Assembly: GCF_013256425.1 (NCBI RefSeq)
Contig: NZ_CP053904.1
Span: forward strand, 310,001 to 374,000
Direction: 5' to 3'
Length of the DNA stretch: 64,000 nt
Origin: Hymenobacter sp. BRD67
GTDB taxonomy: Bacteria > Bacteroidota > Bacteroidia > Cytophagales > Hymenobacteraceae
Part shown: positions 43,890 through 52,970 of the stretch, one piece after another
How the letters are laid out: each line of letters begins with the position of its first letter
How positions within the stretch are numbered: position 1 is the first letter of the stretch
Program-made: the position numbers and the translations under genes
Notes under the pieces: model-generated
Told to the model about the DNA's origin: nothing
The model's database searches: none
Seen by the model: the letters and a program-made list of their open reading frames with translations, nothing else

Positions 43890-44885
43890 TTAGGTAGAAG
43901 CCAATAATTTCTCAAAAGCCTGCCGGGCCCGGCCACTGTCCAGCGACTCGGCGGCCAGTGCCAGGCCTTCGGCGGCGTTGGCGGCGCGGCCGGCCGTGCG
44001 CAGGGCCAGCGCGGCATTGGCCAGCACGGCGTTGCGGTGGGCGGCCGGAGCTTCGTTGCGAAGCACGCGCTGAAAAATATGCGCTGCCTCGGCCACCGTA
44101 TCGCCGCCAAATAATTCTTCGGGCGTAGTGGCGGGCAAACCCAGGTCGGCGGGCGAAAGCAGCTCCTCACCCTGCCGGCTGATGAGCTTCACGGGCCCCG
44201 TCAGCGACACCTCATCATACCCATCGAGACTGTGCACAATGAGAAATTCGCGCCCGGCCTCCTGCTGATGCAGGTAAGCGTAGAGCCGTGCCAGCTCCAG
44301 GCTGAACACGCCCACCAGCTGCAAGCGTGGCCGGGCCGGGTTCACGAGTGGCCCCAACATATTAAAAAAGGTCTTAACGCCCAGCTCTTTGCGAAGCGAC
44401 GCCACGTTTTTCAAGGCCGGATGAAATAGCGGCGCGTGCAAAAAGCAGATATTGGCCTCGTCGAGCTGGCGCCGGAGCGCATCGTTATCGGCCGTAAACT
44501 TTACGCCCATGTGCTCCAGCACCGTGCTGCTGCCGCTGATACTTGACACGCCGTGGTTGCCGTGCTTGGCCACCGGCTGGCCCGCGCCAGCCACCACAAA
44601 CGCCGATAAAGTGGAGATATTGAAGGTATTGCGGCCATCGCCGCCAGTGCCGCACACATCCATCGCATCGATGCCACCCAGGTCGACGGGGCGGCACAGC
44701 TCCAGCAGCGCGTTGCGGAAGCCAGCGAGCTCCTCCACCGTCACGCTGCGCATGAGGTACACGGTGAGGAAGGCAGCAATCTGCGCGGGGTTATATAGGC
44801 CTTGCGCTATACCAAGCACCACGCGGTGCGCCTCTTCCTGGGGTAGCGTGCGATAGGCAAACAGGTGGTTGAGAGTGTCTTTCAC
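43890..44885 (-). CDS. trpD: Anthranilate phosphoribosyltransferase
   Basis: Transfers phosphoribose to anthranilate. 331 residues, all-helical/alpha-beta fold with the family hallmark DVCGTGGDGRNTFNIST (about 78-94), KHGNHGVSS and the helical tail. Normal length. Separated from trpG by a 114-nt gap containing an inverted repeat. Confidence 0.96.
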   Translation of the reverse strand: MKDTLNHLFAYRTLPQEEAHRVVLGIAQGLYNPAQIAAFLTVYLMRSVTVEELAGFRNALLELCRPVDLGGIDAMDVCGTGGDGRNTFNISTLSAFVVAGAGQPVAKHGNHGVSSISGSSTVLEHMGVKFTADNDALRRQLDEANICFLHAPLFHPALKNVASLRKELGVKTFFNMLGPLVNPARPRLQLVGVFSLELARLYAYLHQQEAGREFLIVHSLDGYDEVSLTGPVKLISRQGEELLSPADLGLPATTPEELFGGDTVAEAAHIFQRVLRNEAPAAHRNAVLANAALALRTAGRAANAAEGLALAAESLDSGRARQAFEKLLAST

Positions 44886-44888
44886 TCG

Positions 44889-45002
44889 TAAATGTGAAAA
44901 TGTAAATGATAGGAAAATGTGAAAACGACTAAGCTAAACTGCTGTGGGAAATACTGATTTGCGAATCAGCCCTTTTCACATTCTCCCACATTTTTACATT
45001 TA
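44889..45002. repeat. AT-rich intergenic palindrome, family E
   Basis: Left segment 44889-44925 and right segment 44973-45002 are imperfect inverse copies of a TGTGAAAATGT-type motif, and the centre holds a perfect small hairpin CTGATT-TGCG-AATCAG (44954-44969). It spans the whole trpD-trpG gap and includes the trpG stop codon. Confidence 0.65.
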
Positions 45003-45572
45003 ATTTTTTATCCAATTAGCCAGCATGGTTTTGCCATGCTCCGTCAGTACCGACTCGGGGTGAAACTGCACGCCCAGCACATCGTAGTCGCGGTGGGCGA
45101 GGGCCAGCACCTGGCCGTTTTCATCGAGCGCCGTGATGCGTAGCTCGGCCGGCACGCCCTCGGGCGAGATGGTCCAGGAATGATAGCGGCCTACGCGCAC
45201 GTTGGCTGGCACCTCGTTAAAAAGCCGGTTGGCCGCCGCAGCCGGCGTCTGGTGCAGCGTGTGGGCCACGCCGTGGTGCACTTCGCCCAGGTTAGTGAGC
45301 TGGCCGCCAAAAGCTTCGCCAATGGCCTGGTGGCCCAGGCACACCCCTAAAATATGTTTGGTCGGCGCGTAGCGCTTTATCAGCTCGGGCATAATGCCGG
45401 CTTCGCTCGGAATGCCCGGGCCCGGCGACAGCAGAATGTGCGAGTACTTATCGACCTCCTCCAGGCTGATTTTATCATTGCGAAATACGTCCACTTCCTG
45501 GCCCAGCTCGCGCAGCATGTACACGAGGTTGTAGGTGAAGGAGTCGTAGTTGTCGAGAACAAGAATGGGCAT
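45000..45572 (-). CDS. trpG: Anthranilate synthase component II (glutamine amidotransferase)
   Basis: Supplies ammonia from glutamine to TrpE. 190 residues, class I amidotransferase. Nucleophile Cys in HILGVCLGHQAIGE (about 75-88), HPES with the His-Glu pair near the C-terminus (GVQFHPESVLT), VLDNYDSFTYN at the start. Complete. Confidence 0.96.
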   Translation of the reverse strand: MPILVLDNYDSFTYNLVYMLRELGQEVDVFRNDKISLEEVDKYSHILLSPGPGIPSEAGIMPELIKRYAPTKHILGVCLGHQAIGEAFGGQLTNLGEVHHGVAHTLHQTPAAAANRLFNEVPANVRVGRYHSWTISPEGVPAELRITALDENGQVLALAHRDYDVLGVQFHPESVLTEHGKTMLANWIKN

Positions 45573-45593
45573 TGCCGTAAGCTGTTATTTTTT

Positions 45594-45694
45594 AGAACGT
45601 CATGCTGAGCTTGCCGAAGCATCTCGCTCGTATTCGTTGAACGGTTTTATTACTACCCCATGCGAGATGCTTCGGCAGCTCAGCATGACGTTCT
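45594..45694. repeat. Intergenic palindrome, family B copy 1
   Basis: Arms of 33-34 nt (45594-45627 and 45662-45694) differ by one extra T; the core reads CATGCTGAGCTTGCCGAAGC. It lies between trpE and trpG and would form a long hairpin in the trp mRNA. Confidence 0.85.
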
Positions 45695-45706
45695 TTTCGG
45701 TTTGAA

Positions 45707-47149
45707 TTACACCTTTTCGGCCTGTCGCAAGGCCGCGCGCAGCGCGCCCAGCTTGTTGTGTACCTCCTGCAACTCACTCTCAGGCACCGACTTGGCTACC
45801 ACGCCCGCGCCGGCCTGGTAATAGAGCGTATTGTCTTTGCTGAGGAAAGTGCGAATCATGATGGCGTGGTTGAAGTCGCCGCCAAAGTCTAGCGCGCCAA
45901 TGCAGCCGCCATAAAAGCCGCGCTGCGTGCTTTCGTACTCATCAATGAGCTGGATGGCGCGGTACTTGGGCGCGCCCGATAGGGTGCCGGCCGGGAAAGT
46001 TTCACCCACTACATCTAGCGGCTCGGTATCGGCACCTAGCTGGCCTACTACCTTAGAAACCAGGTGAATAACATGCGAATAGTACTGAATTTCCTTGAAC
46101 CGCTCAACAGCTACCACGTCGCAGCGGCGACTGAGGTCGTTGCGGGCCAGGTCCACGAGCATCACGTGCTCGGCGGTTTCCTTGGGGTCGTCGAGCAGCT
46201 GCTGCGCCAAGTGGGCGTCGGCCGCGTCGTCGCCGGTGCGGCGGAAGGTGCCCGCGATGGGGTAAAGCACGGCCTGTCCTTTATTAATAACTATCTGCGA
46301 TTCGGGCGAGGAGCCGAATATTTTATAGCTGCCATAGTCGAAATAAAACAGGTAAGGCGAGGGGTTGAGCGAGCGTAGGGCCCGGTACACATTAAACTCA
46401 TCGCCCTGAAACCCTTGCTGAAAGCGCCGCGAGAGCACAATCTGAAACACGTCGCCGCGCTGGCAGTGGTGCTGGCCCAGACGAATCAGTTCCAGGTACT
46501 CGGCATCAGTCGCATTAGAGCTTTCCTGGCCCGTGAGGTGGAAGCCGTGGGTGGCGAAATTCCGATTTTGAATAAGCGTCTCGATATGGTCGAGTGTATC
46601 AGCAGTCGGCTCTTCGCCGTCATTCAAATACTGATGCTCAAACAAATACAGCTCGTCCTTGAAGTGGTTGATGGCGATAATGTAGCGAAACGCCTGGTAC
46701 ACGATGGCCGGCACCGTGCTGGCGGCGGGCTTGTCGCGCAGCTCCACGTCCTCAAAATACTGCACCGCCTCATAAGCCATGTGCCCAAACAGCCCATTGG
46801 TAATAAACGGTAAGCCCGACGGCTCGGCTGGCCGGAAGCTACTCCGGAACTCGCGCAACTCGGTTAGCGCCAGGCGTGGGTCGGGCAGCGTGGTAGTGCT
46901 GGCCGGCTGGCCGGGGCGCTGGGTGGTCAGCTGGTTTTTATCCAGCTCAAAGCGCGCTACCGGGCTAAAGCAGAGGTACGAAAAGCTATTGTTATTACCA
47001 TGATAATCAGAGCTTTCAAGTAACAGCGTGCCCACAAACTGGTCGCGCAGCCGCAGGTACAGGCTCACCGGCGTCAGGGTATCGGCCAGCAGGCGGCGGT
47101 GCCGGCTGTGAACGATAGTGGAGGTAGAAGTTGCGGTAGCGGCCAACAT
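45707..47149 (-). CDS. trpE: Anthranilate synthase component I
   Basis: Converts chorismate to anthranilate with TrpG. 480 residues. The chorismate-utilising domain has FQIVLSRRF, LNPSPYLFYFD, GSSPESQIVI, YPIAGTFRRTGD, DLARNDLSR and ETFPAGTLSGAPKYRA, all hallmarks. The first catalytic gene of the operon, preceded by the trp leader and attenuator 33 nt upstream of its ATG. Confidence 0.97.
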   Translation of the reverse strand: MLAATATSTSTIVHSRHRRLLADTLTPVSLYLRLRDQFVGTLLLESSDYHGNNNSFSYLCFSPVARFELDKNQLTTQRPGQPASTTTLPDPRLALTELREFRSSFRPAEPSGLPFITNGLFGHMAYEAVQYFEDVELRDKPAASTVPAIVYQAFRYIIAINHFKDELYLFEHQYLNDGEEPTADTLDHIETLIQNRNFATHGFHLTGQESSNATDAEYLELIRLGQHHCQRGDVFQIVLSRRFQQGFQGDEFNVYRALRSLNPSPYLFYFDYGSYKIFGSSPESQIVINKGQAVLYPIAGTFRRTGDDAADAHLAQQLLDDPKETAEHVMLVDLARNDLSRRCDVVAVERFKEIQYYSHVIHLVSKVVGQLGADTEPLDVVGETFPAGTLSGAPKYRAIQLIDEYESTQRGFYGGCIGALDFGGDFNHAIMIRTFLSKDNTLYYQAGAGVVAKSVPESELQEVHNKLGALRAALRQAEKV

Positions 47150-47181
47150 GGCAAAGGGACGGGTAGAAATACTGGAACAAC

Positions 47182-47212
47182 AAAAAAGCCCGCTGCGGTG
47201 AGCAGCGGGCTT
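47182..47212 (-). terminator. trp attenuator terminator hairpin
   Basis: On the minus strand AAGCCCGCTGC pairs perfectly with GCAGCGGGCTT (11 bp, TCACC loop) and is followed by TTTTTT. It is 42 nt after the leader-peptide stop and 33 nt before trpE. A competing pairing of GGCTGAG (plus 47254-47260, at the leader stop) with CTCCAAGCC (plus 47208-47216) would invade the 5' arm and could act as antiterminator. Confidence 0.85.
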
Positions 47213-47254
47213 GGAGAATCTCTAGGGGTTCAACCAACTATATATGCCTAATGC

Positions 47255-47314
47255 TCAGCCTCTTGGGAAGGTTGAGTGCCACCAGCTTTGCGAAACGGTT
47301 GCGAAGAAAGACAT
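47255..47314 (-). CDS. trpL: trp operon leader peptide
   Basis: A 19-residue reading frame, MSFFATVSQSWWHSTFPRG, just after a promoter and before a terminator hairpin. Its two adjacent Trp codons (TGG TGG) at positions 11-12 are the mark of ribosome-mediated attenuation: with little charged tRNA-Trp the ribosome stalls there and the downstream terminator is not formed. Gene order promoter, leader, hairpin, trpE is the classical one. Too short for automatic gene calls. Confidence 0.85.
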   Translation of the reverse strand: MSFFATVSQSWWHSTFPRG

Positions 47315-47337
47315 GGGTTATAGTCGGTTTGCGGGGG

Positions 47338-47367
47338 CAAAGAAACGACGCTTTTTTGAAAAAGCAA
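47338..47367 (-). promoter_or_regulatory. Promoter of the trp operon
   Basis: Minus strand TTG (47367-47365), 19 nt, TTTCTTTG (47345-47338): one mismatch to the TAnnTTTG consensus. It places the transcription start about 20 nt before the leader peptide ATG. Confidence 0.6.
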
Positions 47368-47447
47368 ATTCTTTAGCTGAAAATTTTGCTTGTTGCTCAG
47401 CTGGACAGTCTGCCGGCACTGCGAGCTAAGTGCTGCAAGCGCCTAAG

Positions 47448-48284
47448 CTAATCGACAGATGCTAAGCGGGTTTCCTCGGGGCCAAGCTCTACCAAACCTT
47501 GCTTATAAAGTGAGCCCAGCGCCTTCTTAAATACCTTTTTACTCATGCCCAGGCGGCGGTACACGTCATCGGCCAGGCTTTTGTCGCCGAGCGGCAAGCG
47601 GCCGTCGGGGCGGGCTCTGACGGCCGCCAGCACCGTGGCGGCGGCAGTACCCACCTCGTCGTAGCCGGGCTGGCCCAGGCGCACGTCGAGCTTGCCATCG
47701 GGGCGAATCTGCCGCAAGTGGCCGGGCAGCAGCTCCCCAATTCGCAGCGGCCTAAATACCTCATTCTGATAAAGTAAGCCAGCGTGCGTGCCGTTTACAA
47801 TAACCGAGTAGCCCAGCGGGGTTTCTTCGGCGATGAGTATTTGCACGGGCGTGTTTTCCGCGCCCTCAAACGGCTCAGGACTCAGAAACTGCTGCCACTT
47901 GGCCGAGGCCACGAGGCGGTCGGTGGCTTCATCGAGGTACACATACACGAGCACGCGGTCGCCCACGCGCACGGCCTGGCGCTGGTTGGCGTGGGGCAGC
48001 AGCAAATCTTTTTCGAGGCCCCAATCAAGGAACGCGCCGGCCGCGCTCACGTCGCGCACGGTGAGGGCGGCAAAGCTATCAACTACCGCCAGCGGCTCCA
48101 GGGTGGTGGCAATGAGGCGGTCCTCGGAGTCGCGGTACACGAATACCCGAATCACATCGCCGACGTGCGCGCCCACCGGCCGGTACTTCTCGGGTAGCAG
48201 CAGGTCGCCATCATCGCTGGTAAGGTAGAAGCCAATGCTGACTTCGCGGGCTATTTCGAGGTCGTTAAAATCACCGAGGCGCAT
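47448..48284 (-). CDS. cvfB: S1-domain RNA-binding protein CvfB (YitL)
   Basis: RNA-binding protein of 278 residues from ATG 48284 (MRLGDFNDLEI). The CvfB layout is seen: three S1-like OB segments (VGFYLTSDDGDLLLP; AAGAFLDWGLEKDLLLPHANQ; LGYSVIVNGTHAGLLYQNE) and a C-terminal winged helix MSKKVFKKALGSLYKQGLV. Members affect virulence and RNA handling in staphylococci; role here unknown. It ends 81 nt before the trp promoter. Confidence 0.9.
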   Translation of the reverse strand: MRLGDFNDLEIAREVSIGFYLTSDDGDLLLPEKYRPVGAHVGDVIRVFVYRDSEDRLIATTLEPLAVVDSFAALTVRDVSAAGAFLDWGLEKDLLLPHANQRQAVRVGDRVLVYVYLDEATDRLVASAKWQQFLSPEPFEGAENTPVQILIAEETPLGYSVIVNGTHAGLLYQNEVFRPLRIGELLPGHLRQIRPDGKLDVRLGQPGYDEVGTAAATVLAAVRARPDGRLPLGDKSLADDVYRRLGMSKKVFKKALGSLYKQGLVELGPEETRLASVD

Positions 48285-48524
48285 GGGAGGAAGAGAAATA
48301 AAAAACAAAGTTGCGCGTAAAAACCCAGTGCCCGGCGCTACTGCCCCGTGGCGGATACCAAACCGGATTACAGCCTGCCGGCTACCAGCGCACCGGATAA
48401 GCGCTGATACACCAGCTTCATCAGTTACAAAATAGGTTATAATTAAAACATATAAATTTAATATATTATATAAAATGAATTATTCCAACTAAATTGATAA
48501 CATACAACCTGTTGGGTTATGCTG

Positions 48525-48532
48525 TAAATTTG
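48525..48532 (+). promoter_or_regulatory. Candidate -7 box before the TonB-like gene
   Basis: TAAATTTG fits TAnnTTTG exactly, 46 nt before ATG 48578, in an AT-rich gap of 293 nt without other features. No TTG at 19-21 nt upstream. Confidence 0.35.
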
Positions 48533-48577
48533 TACTCAGAAATTATTTTTTACTCATTTTTTTATTATTTGGCAATA

Positions 48578-49060
48578 ATGGCTACCCGATTTTTGTACTA
48601 TTTGGCAATAGTAGTTGTATTTCCGGCGGGCCGGGCTGCGGCCCAGGCTCCCGCCCTGCGGAGCCTGACTGCACCCTCACCGGCCGGTAGCAGCGTGAGT
48701 GCCGGCGGGAAAGTGGTGCCCGCCGGCAGCGCCCCAGTCTTTAATCCGGACTCTATTTATGTGAACCCGCAGGTGCGACCCCAGTTTACCGGAGGCGATG
48801 CGGCGTTTCGGGCATATCTAGCTAAAAACCTGCGCTATCCGTCGGAGGCAATGCGGCAGAGTATTGGCGGAAAAGTCTACATCCGCTTTGTGGTGAGTGC
48901 CGAGGGCCGCGTCACCGATGCCTCAACGGTGAGCGGGCCCGGGCACGGCCTCAATGAGGAAGCCCTGCGCCTGGTGTGGCTGATGCCGGCCTGGCAGCCC
49001 GGCCAGCAGGACGGCCACCCCGTGCGCGTAGCATGCACCATCCCGATTACGTTTCAGTAG
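48578..49060 (+). CDS. TonB-domain energy-transduction protein
   Basis: A 160-residue protein with an N-terminal hydrophobic segment/signal (FLYYLAIVVVFPAG) and a C-terminal TonB-like domain: RPQFTGGDAAFRAYLAKNLRYP, GGKVYIRFVVSAEGRV, VSGPGHGLNEEALRLV, MPAWQPGQQDG. The domain normally contacts outer-membrane receptors; here the mature part is short, and no ExbBD is present, so it may be a periplasmic TonB-like binding module. ATG 48578 chosen; a longer frame begins upstream. A 12-base direct repeat (TATTTGGCAATA) flanks the start. Confidence 0.8.
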   Translation: MATRFLYYLAIVVVFPAGRAAAQAPALRSLTAPSPAGSSVSAGGKVVPAGSAPVFNPDSIYVNPQVRPQFTGGDAAFRAYLAKNLRYPSEAMRQSIGGKVYIRFVVSAEGRVTDASTVSGPGHGLNEEALRLVWLMPAWQPGQQDGHPVRVACTIPITFQ

Positions 49061-49074
49061 GGGCCGGGCCCGCG

Positions 49075-51049
49075 CTACTGGGCGCTGTACTGCACCACGC
49101 TGGGCTGACCAAAGCTAAAGTCGGAGAACTGGTAGGCGTCGCGGTTGGTTTCAAACAGCCGCAAGCCGTTGGCACTGAGCTGGCCCCGGGGGTAGTAGCC
49201 CAGCAAAAACTGGAAGGTGCGCAGCACCGTCAGCTCGTTGCGAAAGCGCAGGCCCAGGCCAAAGCCGGTATAAGGCGGGCTGCCTCCGCCAAACGGGGAG
49301 CCGCCGCCGATGCGCTCATTAACCAGGGCCATATCGGCAAAAGCCAGCACCGCCATGCGAAAGCCCAGCAGCGAGAGTGGGGTATAAACCGTGCCCTCGT
49401 AGTTGGCCAGCAGGCGGCTGGTGGCCAGAATCTGGCCGTCGGGCCGAAAGCCCCGCACCCCATCGGGGTTGCTATTGATACCGCTCAGTAGTACCTCGGC
49501 CGGGTAGCGGTTGAAGCCCGCCGTAACGCGGGTATTGAGCAAGTGCCGGCTTTGGTAGTTACCGACCCGGTAGCGGCGCGTAAAGTACATAAATTGGCCG
49601 CTGAGCAGGCCCTGCTCCCAGCCACCATCGTTGATGCGCTGAAACGTGCCGAAATCGAGGCTGCCGTAGAGGTAGCCCTGGCGCACCGAGTAGCCGGCCG
49701 CCGCAATGCGGGCATCGAAGTAGCGGCGCGGGCCTACGGGGTTCATCTCGTAGCCGGTGGTAAAGCTGAGCAGCGTGCCAGCAGGCACGTCCTCGGTGCG
49801 GCCAAAGCCAAAGAGATACTTGTCTTTATAGTAGCGGCGTACCGAGTAGCCTACCGAGCCCAGCACCAGGGTGCGGGTGCGGTCGTCGGGGCTGCCAGCC
49901 GGAATCTCGGGCGTGGCGGTCGGGTTGGTCGTGTGGTTTTCGTGGAGCAGGCTGCCCGCCAGAATGAGCCGCCCGGGGTTTTCATAGCCCAGGTCGTAGG
50001 AGCGCAGGCGAAAGGCCCGGCCCACCCACAGATTCTGGCTGGTATAAGAACGCACGCGGTAGTCGGGTAGCTGCCCCGGCAGGGGGGCGGGTCGCGGGGC
50101 AGCACGATGTGCAGGTTGAAGGCGTCGAGATTGAGCGCGCCGGCCCAGCGGGTACTCGGCGAGTAAAAGTCGCGCCGCACCGACACCCCGCCCGAATGCG
50201 ACTCAAACTCATTATAATAGTGTCCTTCGGCATACACAAAGTTGCGGAATGGCACCCGGTAGTTTGCCTCGTAGCCCCAGGTTTGGGGCAGGTCGCGGCC
50301 GTACTGGTAGCGGTTGCTGAGCTGGTGGCCCAGACCCAAAAAATTCTGGTCGCCGGCCATCACAATAGCCTGCCCGGGCCCGCCGCGCAGCTCGTAGCCG
50401 CCCGTAAAGCTGAATATATCGGTGGTATATACCAAGATGTCCACGCTGTCGCGGGTGGCAGTTTTTTCGTTTACCAGCACGCGGGCGTCCAGAATCTCGT
50501 CGGTCTGCCGCAGCAGGCGCTCACTTTCGGCCAGGGCCTGGGGTAGCAGCGGCTGGCCGGGCCGGAAAAGCAGCACCTGCCGGATGCGCGAGCGGGCCGT
50601 GCGAATGTGCAGGGCGTTGCCCGACTTCTCCAAAAACGTGCGCGGCTGCCGCAGCGAGTCATTCAGGCTGTAGCCAAAGGCATCGAGCGGGGTAATGGTG
50701 ATGCGGCGCACAATCTTGAAGTTGTGCGGGTCAAACTGGCGGTTTAGCAGCACGGCGTCGAGGCCGTGGTCTTCTTCCCGGGGCGGGTAAGCCGAAAAAA
50801 AGCGGCCAGCCCGCGCCCCACAATAGTTTTGCGCCGGGTGTAGCGTTCCAGGCTCAGGCGCAGCCTTTCCTCATCGAAGCGCCGGCCGAGCGAGTCGGCG
50901 GGCAGCGAGGCCGCTTTGTCGGAGGCGTGCAGCGAGTCGGGCGGCACGGCCATGCGCGGCGTAAAGCCCTGCCCGTGGGCGCGCGCCAGCCCGGCCAGCA
51001 CGAGCCAGCCGAGGAGCACATAAAAACGACGGGTTGAAAGGCGAAGCAT
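49075..51049 (-). pseudogene. BamA/TamA-like outer-membrane barrel protein, two frameshifts
   Basis: Omp85-superfamily-like protein of about 658 residues when joined. A signal peptide (MLRLSTRRFYVLLGWLVLAG) and a POTRA-like region (IVRRITITPLDAFGYSLND; ESERLLRQTDEILDARVLV) precede a long beta-barrel rich in alternating aromatic strands, ending FSFGQPSVVQYSAQ. Breaks occur at a CCC (plus 50777-50779) and a G6 run (plus 50082-50087); adding one base to each restores DHGLDAVLLNRQ and LPGQLPDYRVRSYTS. Likely a protein or lipid translocator, but the class is inferred from layout. Confidence 0.72.
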
Positions 51050-51231
51050 AGGGCACAGGGGCACTACGCGCAAGTTACGCCCGTAAGCGATGGCGCGTGC
51101 AGCGGCTGCCCTTCCCGGTGTCGGCGTCTTGGCTCTTGGCGGGGCGCGGCCAGCACAAGGGTGGTCGCCATAGTTCGGATAGCGTCTGCCTGAGTCGAAA
51201 CTTTTTCTAAAAAAATTAGCTTATCAAAAGC

Positions 51232-51262
51232 TTGCCTGTATCACTGGCTGGCGCTACTTTTA
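51232..51262 (+). promoter_or_regulatory. Promoter of the radical SAM gene
   Basis: TTG (51232-51234), 20 nt, TACTTTTA (51255-51262): Bacteroidetes layout with final A. Transcription start about 17 nt before ATG 51287. Confidence 0.5.
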
Positions 51263-51286
51263 CCCCCGCTAAACCACGCTGCCACG

Positions 51287-52555
51287 ATGAACGAGCGCAT
51301 TCAGGAAAAGCTAAGCATCTTAGCCGACGCCGCCAAGTACGATGTGTCGTGCAGCAGCAGCGGCGGTAAGCGCAAAAACGAGCAGAAAGGGTTGGGTACC
51401 GCCGAGGGTATGGGCATCTGCCACAGCTTTACGGAGGATGGCCGCTGCGTGAGCCTGCTGAAAATCCTGCTTACCAACCACTGCATTTTCGACTGCGCGT
51501 ACTGCGTGTCGCGCCGCTCGAACGACGTGAAGCGCGCCGCCTTCACGGTGGATGAAGTGGTGGATTTGACCATCAATTTTTACCGGCGCAACTACATCGA
51601 GGGCCTGTTTTTGAGCAGCGGTATTTTCTCCTCACCCGACTACACCATGGAGCGGCTGGTGCGCATTGTGAAAAAGCTGCGCACCGAGCATAGTTTCAAC
51701 GGCTACATCCACGTCAAAACCATTCCGGGCGCTTCGCCCGAGCTGATTCAGGAAGCCGGCCTCTATGCCGACCGCCTGAGCGTTAACATTGAGCTGCCCT
51801 CGGAGCTGGCCCTGACCAACCTCGCGCCGGAGAAGAACTACCAGGAGATTCTGACCCCAATGGGGCAGATTCGGGATGGCATTATCCAGAATAAAGAAGA
51901 GAAGGCACTCTTTAAGAAAGTGCCGCAGTTTGCCACCGCCGGCCAAAGCACCCAGCTTATTGTAGGAGCCAGCAGCGAGAACGACCTGCAAATCATTAAG
52001 CTTTCCGATTCACTTTACCAGGGCTACGGCCTGAAGCGAGTATATTATTCGGGCTATGTTCCGGTGACGGATGATGCCCGTCTGCCGCAGGTAACTCAGC
52101 CGCCGCTCGTGCGCGAGCACCGCCTGTACCAAACCGACTGGCTGATGCGCTTTTACGGCTTTGAGGCCGATGAGATACTCGACCCCGCGCACCCGTACCT
52201 CGACCTCGAAATTGACCCCAAGCTGGCCTGGGCGCTGCGCAACCGCCACCTGTTTCCGATTGATGTGAACGTGGCCGACCGGGCCATGATTCTGCGGATT
52301 CCGGGCGTAGGGGCGCGCTCGGCCGAGCGTATTGTGCAGGCCCGCCGCTTTTCCTCCCTCACGGCCGAGCACTTACAGCAGTTTGGGGTGGTAATGAAGC
52401 GGGCCAAGCACTTTCTGACGGCGCGCGGCATGGCACCCGCCAGGCTCGGCGAGCTGAGCGAGCAGCAGGTGCGCCGCCAGATTCTGTTCGGAGGCAAGGC
52501 TACGCGCTCGGCCCTGGTTACGCAGCAGCTCGATTTATTTGCCCAGGCATCGTAA
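51287..52555 (+). CDS. Radical SAM protein of predicted DNA modification/repair
   Basis: Radical S-adenosylmethionine enzyme of 422 residues. The cluster motif C-x3-C-x2-C is at Cys66, Cys70, Cys73 (HCIFDCAYC). An N-terminal part (SCSSSGGKRKNEQ, GMGICHSFTEDGRC) and a C-terminal helix-hairpin-helix (LRIPGVGARSAERIV, about 335-350) fit the family whose genes are linked to uracil-DNA-glycosylase/DUF4130 proteins (TIGR03916 type). The partner (54182-55084) lies two genes downstream. Substrate unknown. Confidence 0.88.
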   Translation: MNERIQEKLSILADAAKYDVSCSSSGGKRKNEQKGLGTAEGMGICHSFTEDGRCVSLLKILLTNHCIFDCAYCVSRRSNDVKRAAFTVDEVVDLTINFYRRNYIEGLFLSSGIFSSPDYTMERLVRIVKKLRTEHSFNGYIHVKTIPGASPELIQEAGLYADRLSVNIELPSELALTNLAPEKNYQEILTPMGQIRDGIIQNKEEKALFKKVPQFATAGQSTQLIVGASSENDLQIIKLSDSLYQGYGLKRVYYSGYVPVTDDARLPQVTQPPLVREHRLYQTDWLMRFYGFEADEILDPAHPYLDLEIDPKLAWALRNRHLFPIDVNVADRAMILRIPGVGARSAERIVQARRFSSLTAEHLQQFGVVMKRAKHFLTARGMAPARLGELSEQQVRRQILFGGKATRSALVTQQLDLFAQAS

Positions 52556-52586
52556 AGCTTAACTCAGCAAGTTGTTTGTCAATGCT

Positions 52587-52970
52587 ATGCGCTACTATCT
52601 GCTGGCTGCTGCGCTTATTCTAACTAGCTGTCAGAAAAACAGTGCCGACACCTGTAATGTGACTTTGCCCACCCCCATTGTCAGCGCTACCGGGCCCCGC
52701 GCCGGGGCAGTTAACCAGCCGGCTGCTTTCCATATCACCTGTCAGCTGGCCAATGGCTGCGGTACGCTGGTAAACATGCCGGTGCAGGCTAGCTCTACCG
52801 GGCTCTCGCGTACGCTAGGCGTCAACGTCAACTATAGCTCCTGTGCCTGCGCCACGCCGGGCAGCACGCTGCAGGCAACTTACACTTTCCAACCCACAAT
52901 GGTGGGTACCTATTACCTCAACTTTGTGGCCGCCAGCGGCTACATCACCGATACGCTGGTGGTAAAATAA
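52587..52970 (+). CDS. Small lipoprotein with Ig-like domain
   Basis: A 127-residue lipoprotein: MRYYLLAAALILTSC gives the signal and lipobox. The mature part contains TGPRAGAVNQPAAFHITC and a TYTFQPTMVGTYYLNF end, like a single immunoglobulin-like strand set, with several Cys (CNVTL, CQLANGCG, SSCACA). No family named. ATG 52587 preferred to the upstream TTG. It sits between the two DNA-repair partners. Confidence 0.65.
   Translation: MRYYLLAAALILTSCQKNSADTCNVTLPTPIVSATGPRAGAVNQPAAFHITCQLANGCGTLVNMPVQASSTGLSRTLGVNVNYSSCACATPGSTLQATYTFQPTMVGTYYLNFVAASGYITDTLVVK

Noticed and set aside
44954..44969. Considered as a second trp attenuator before trpD
   Set aside because: No leader peptide, no T-run; part of a repeat in the gap.
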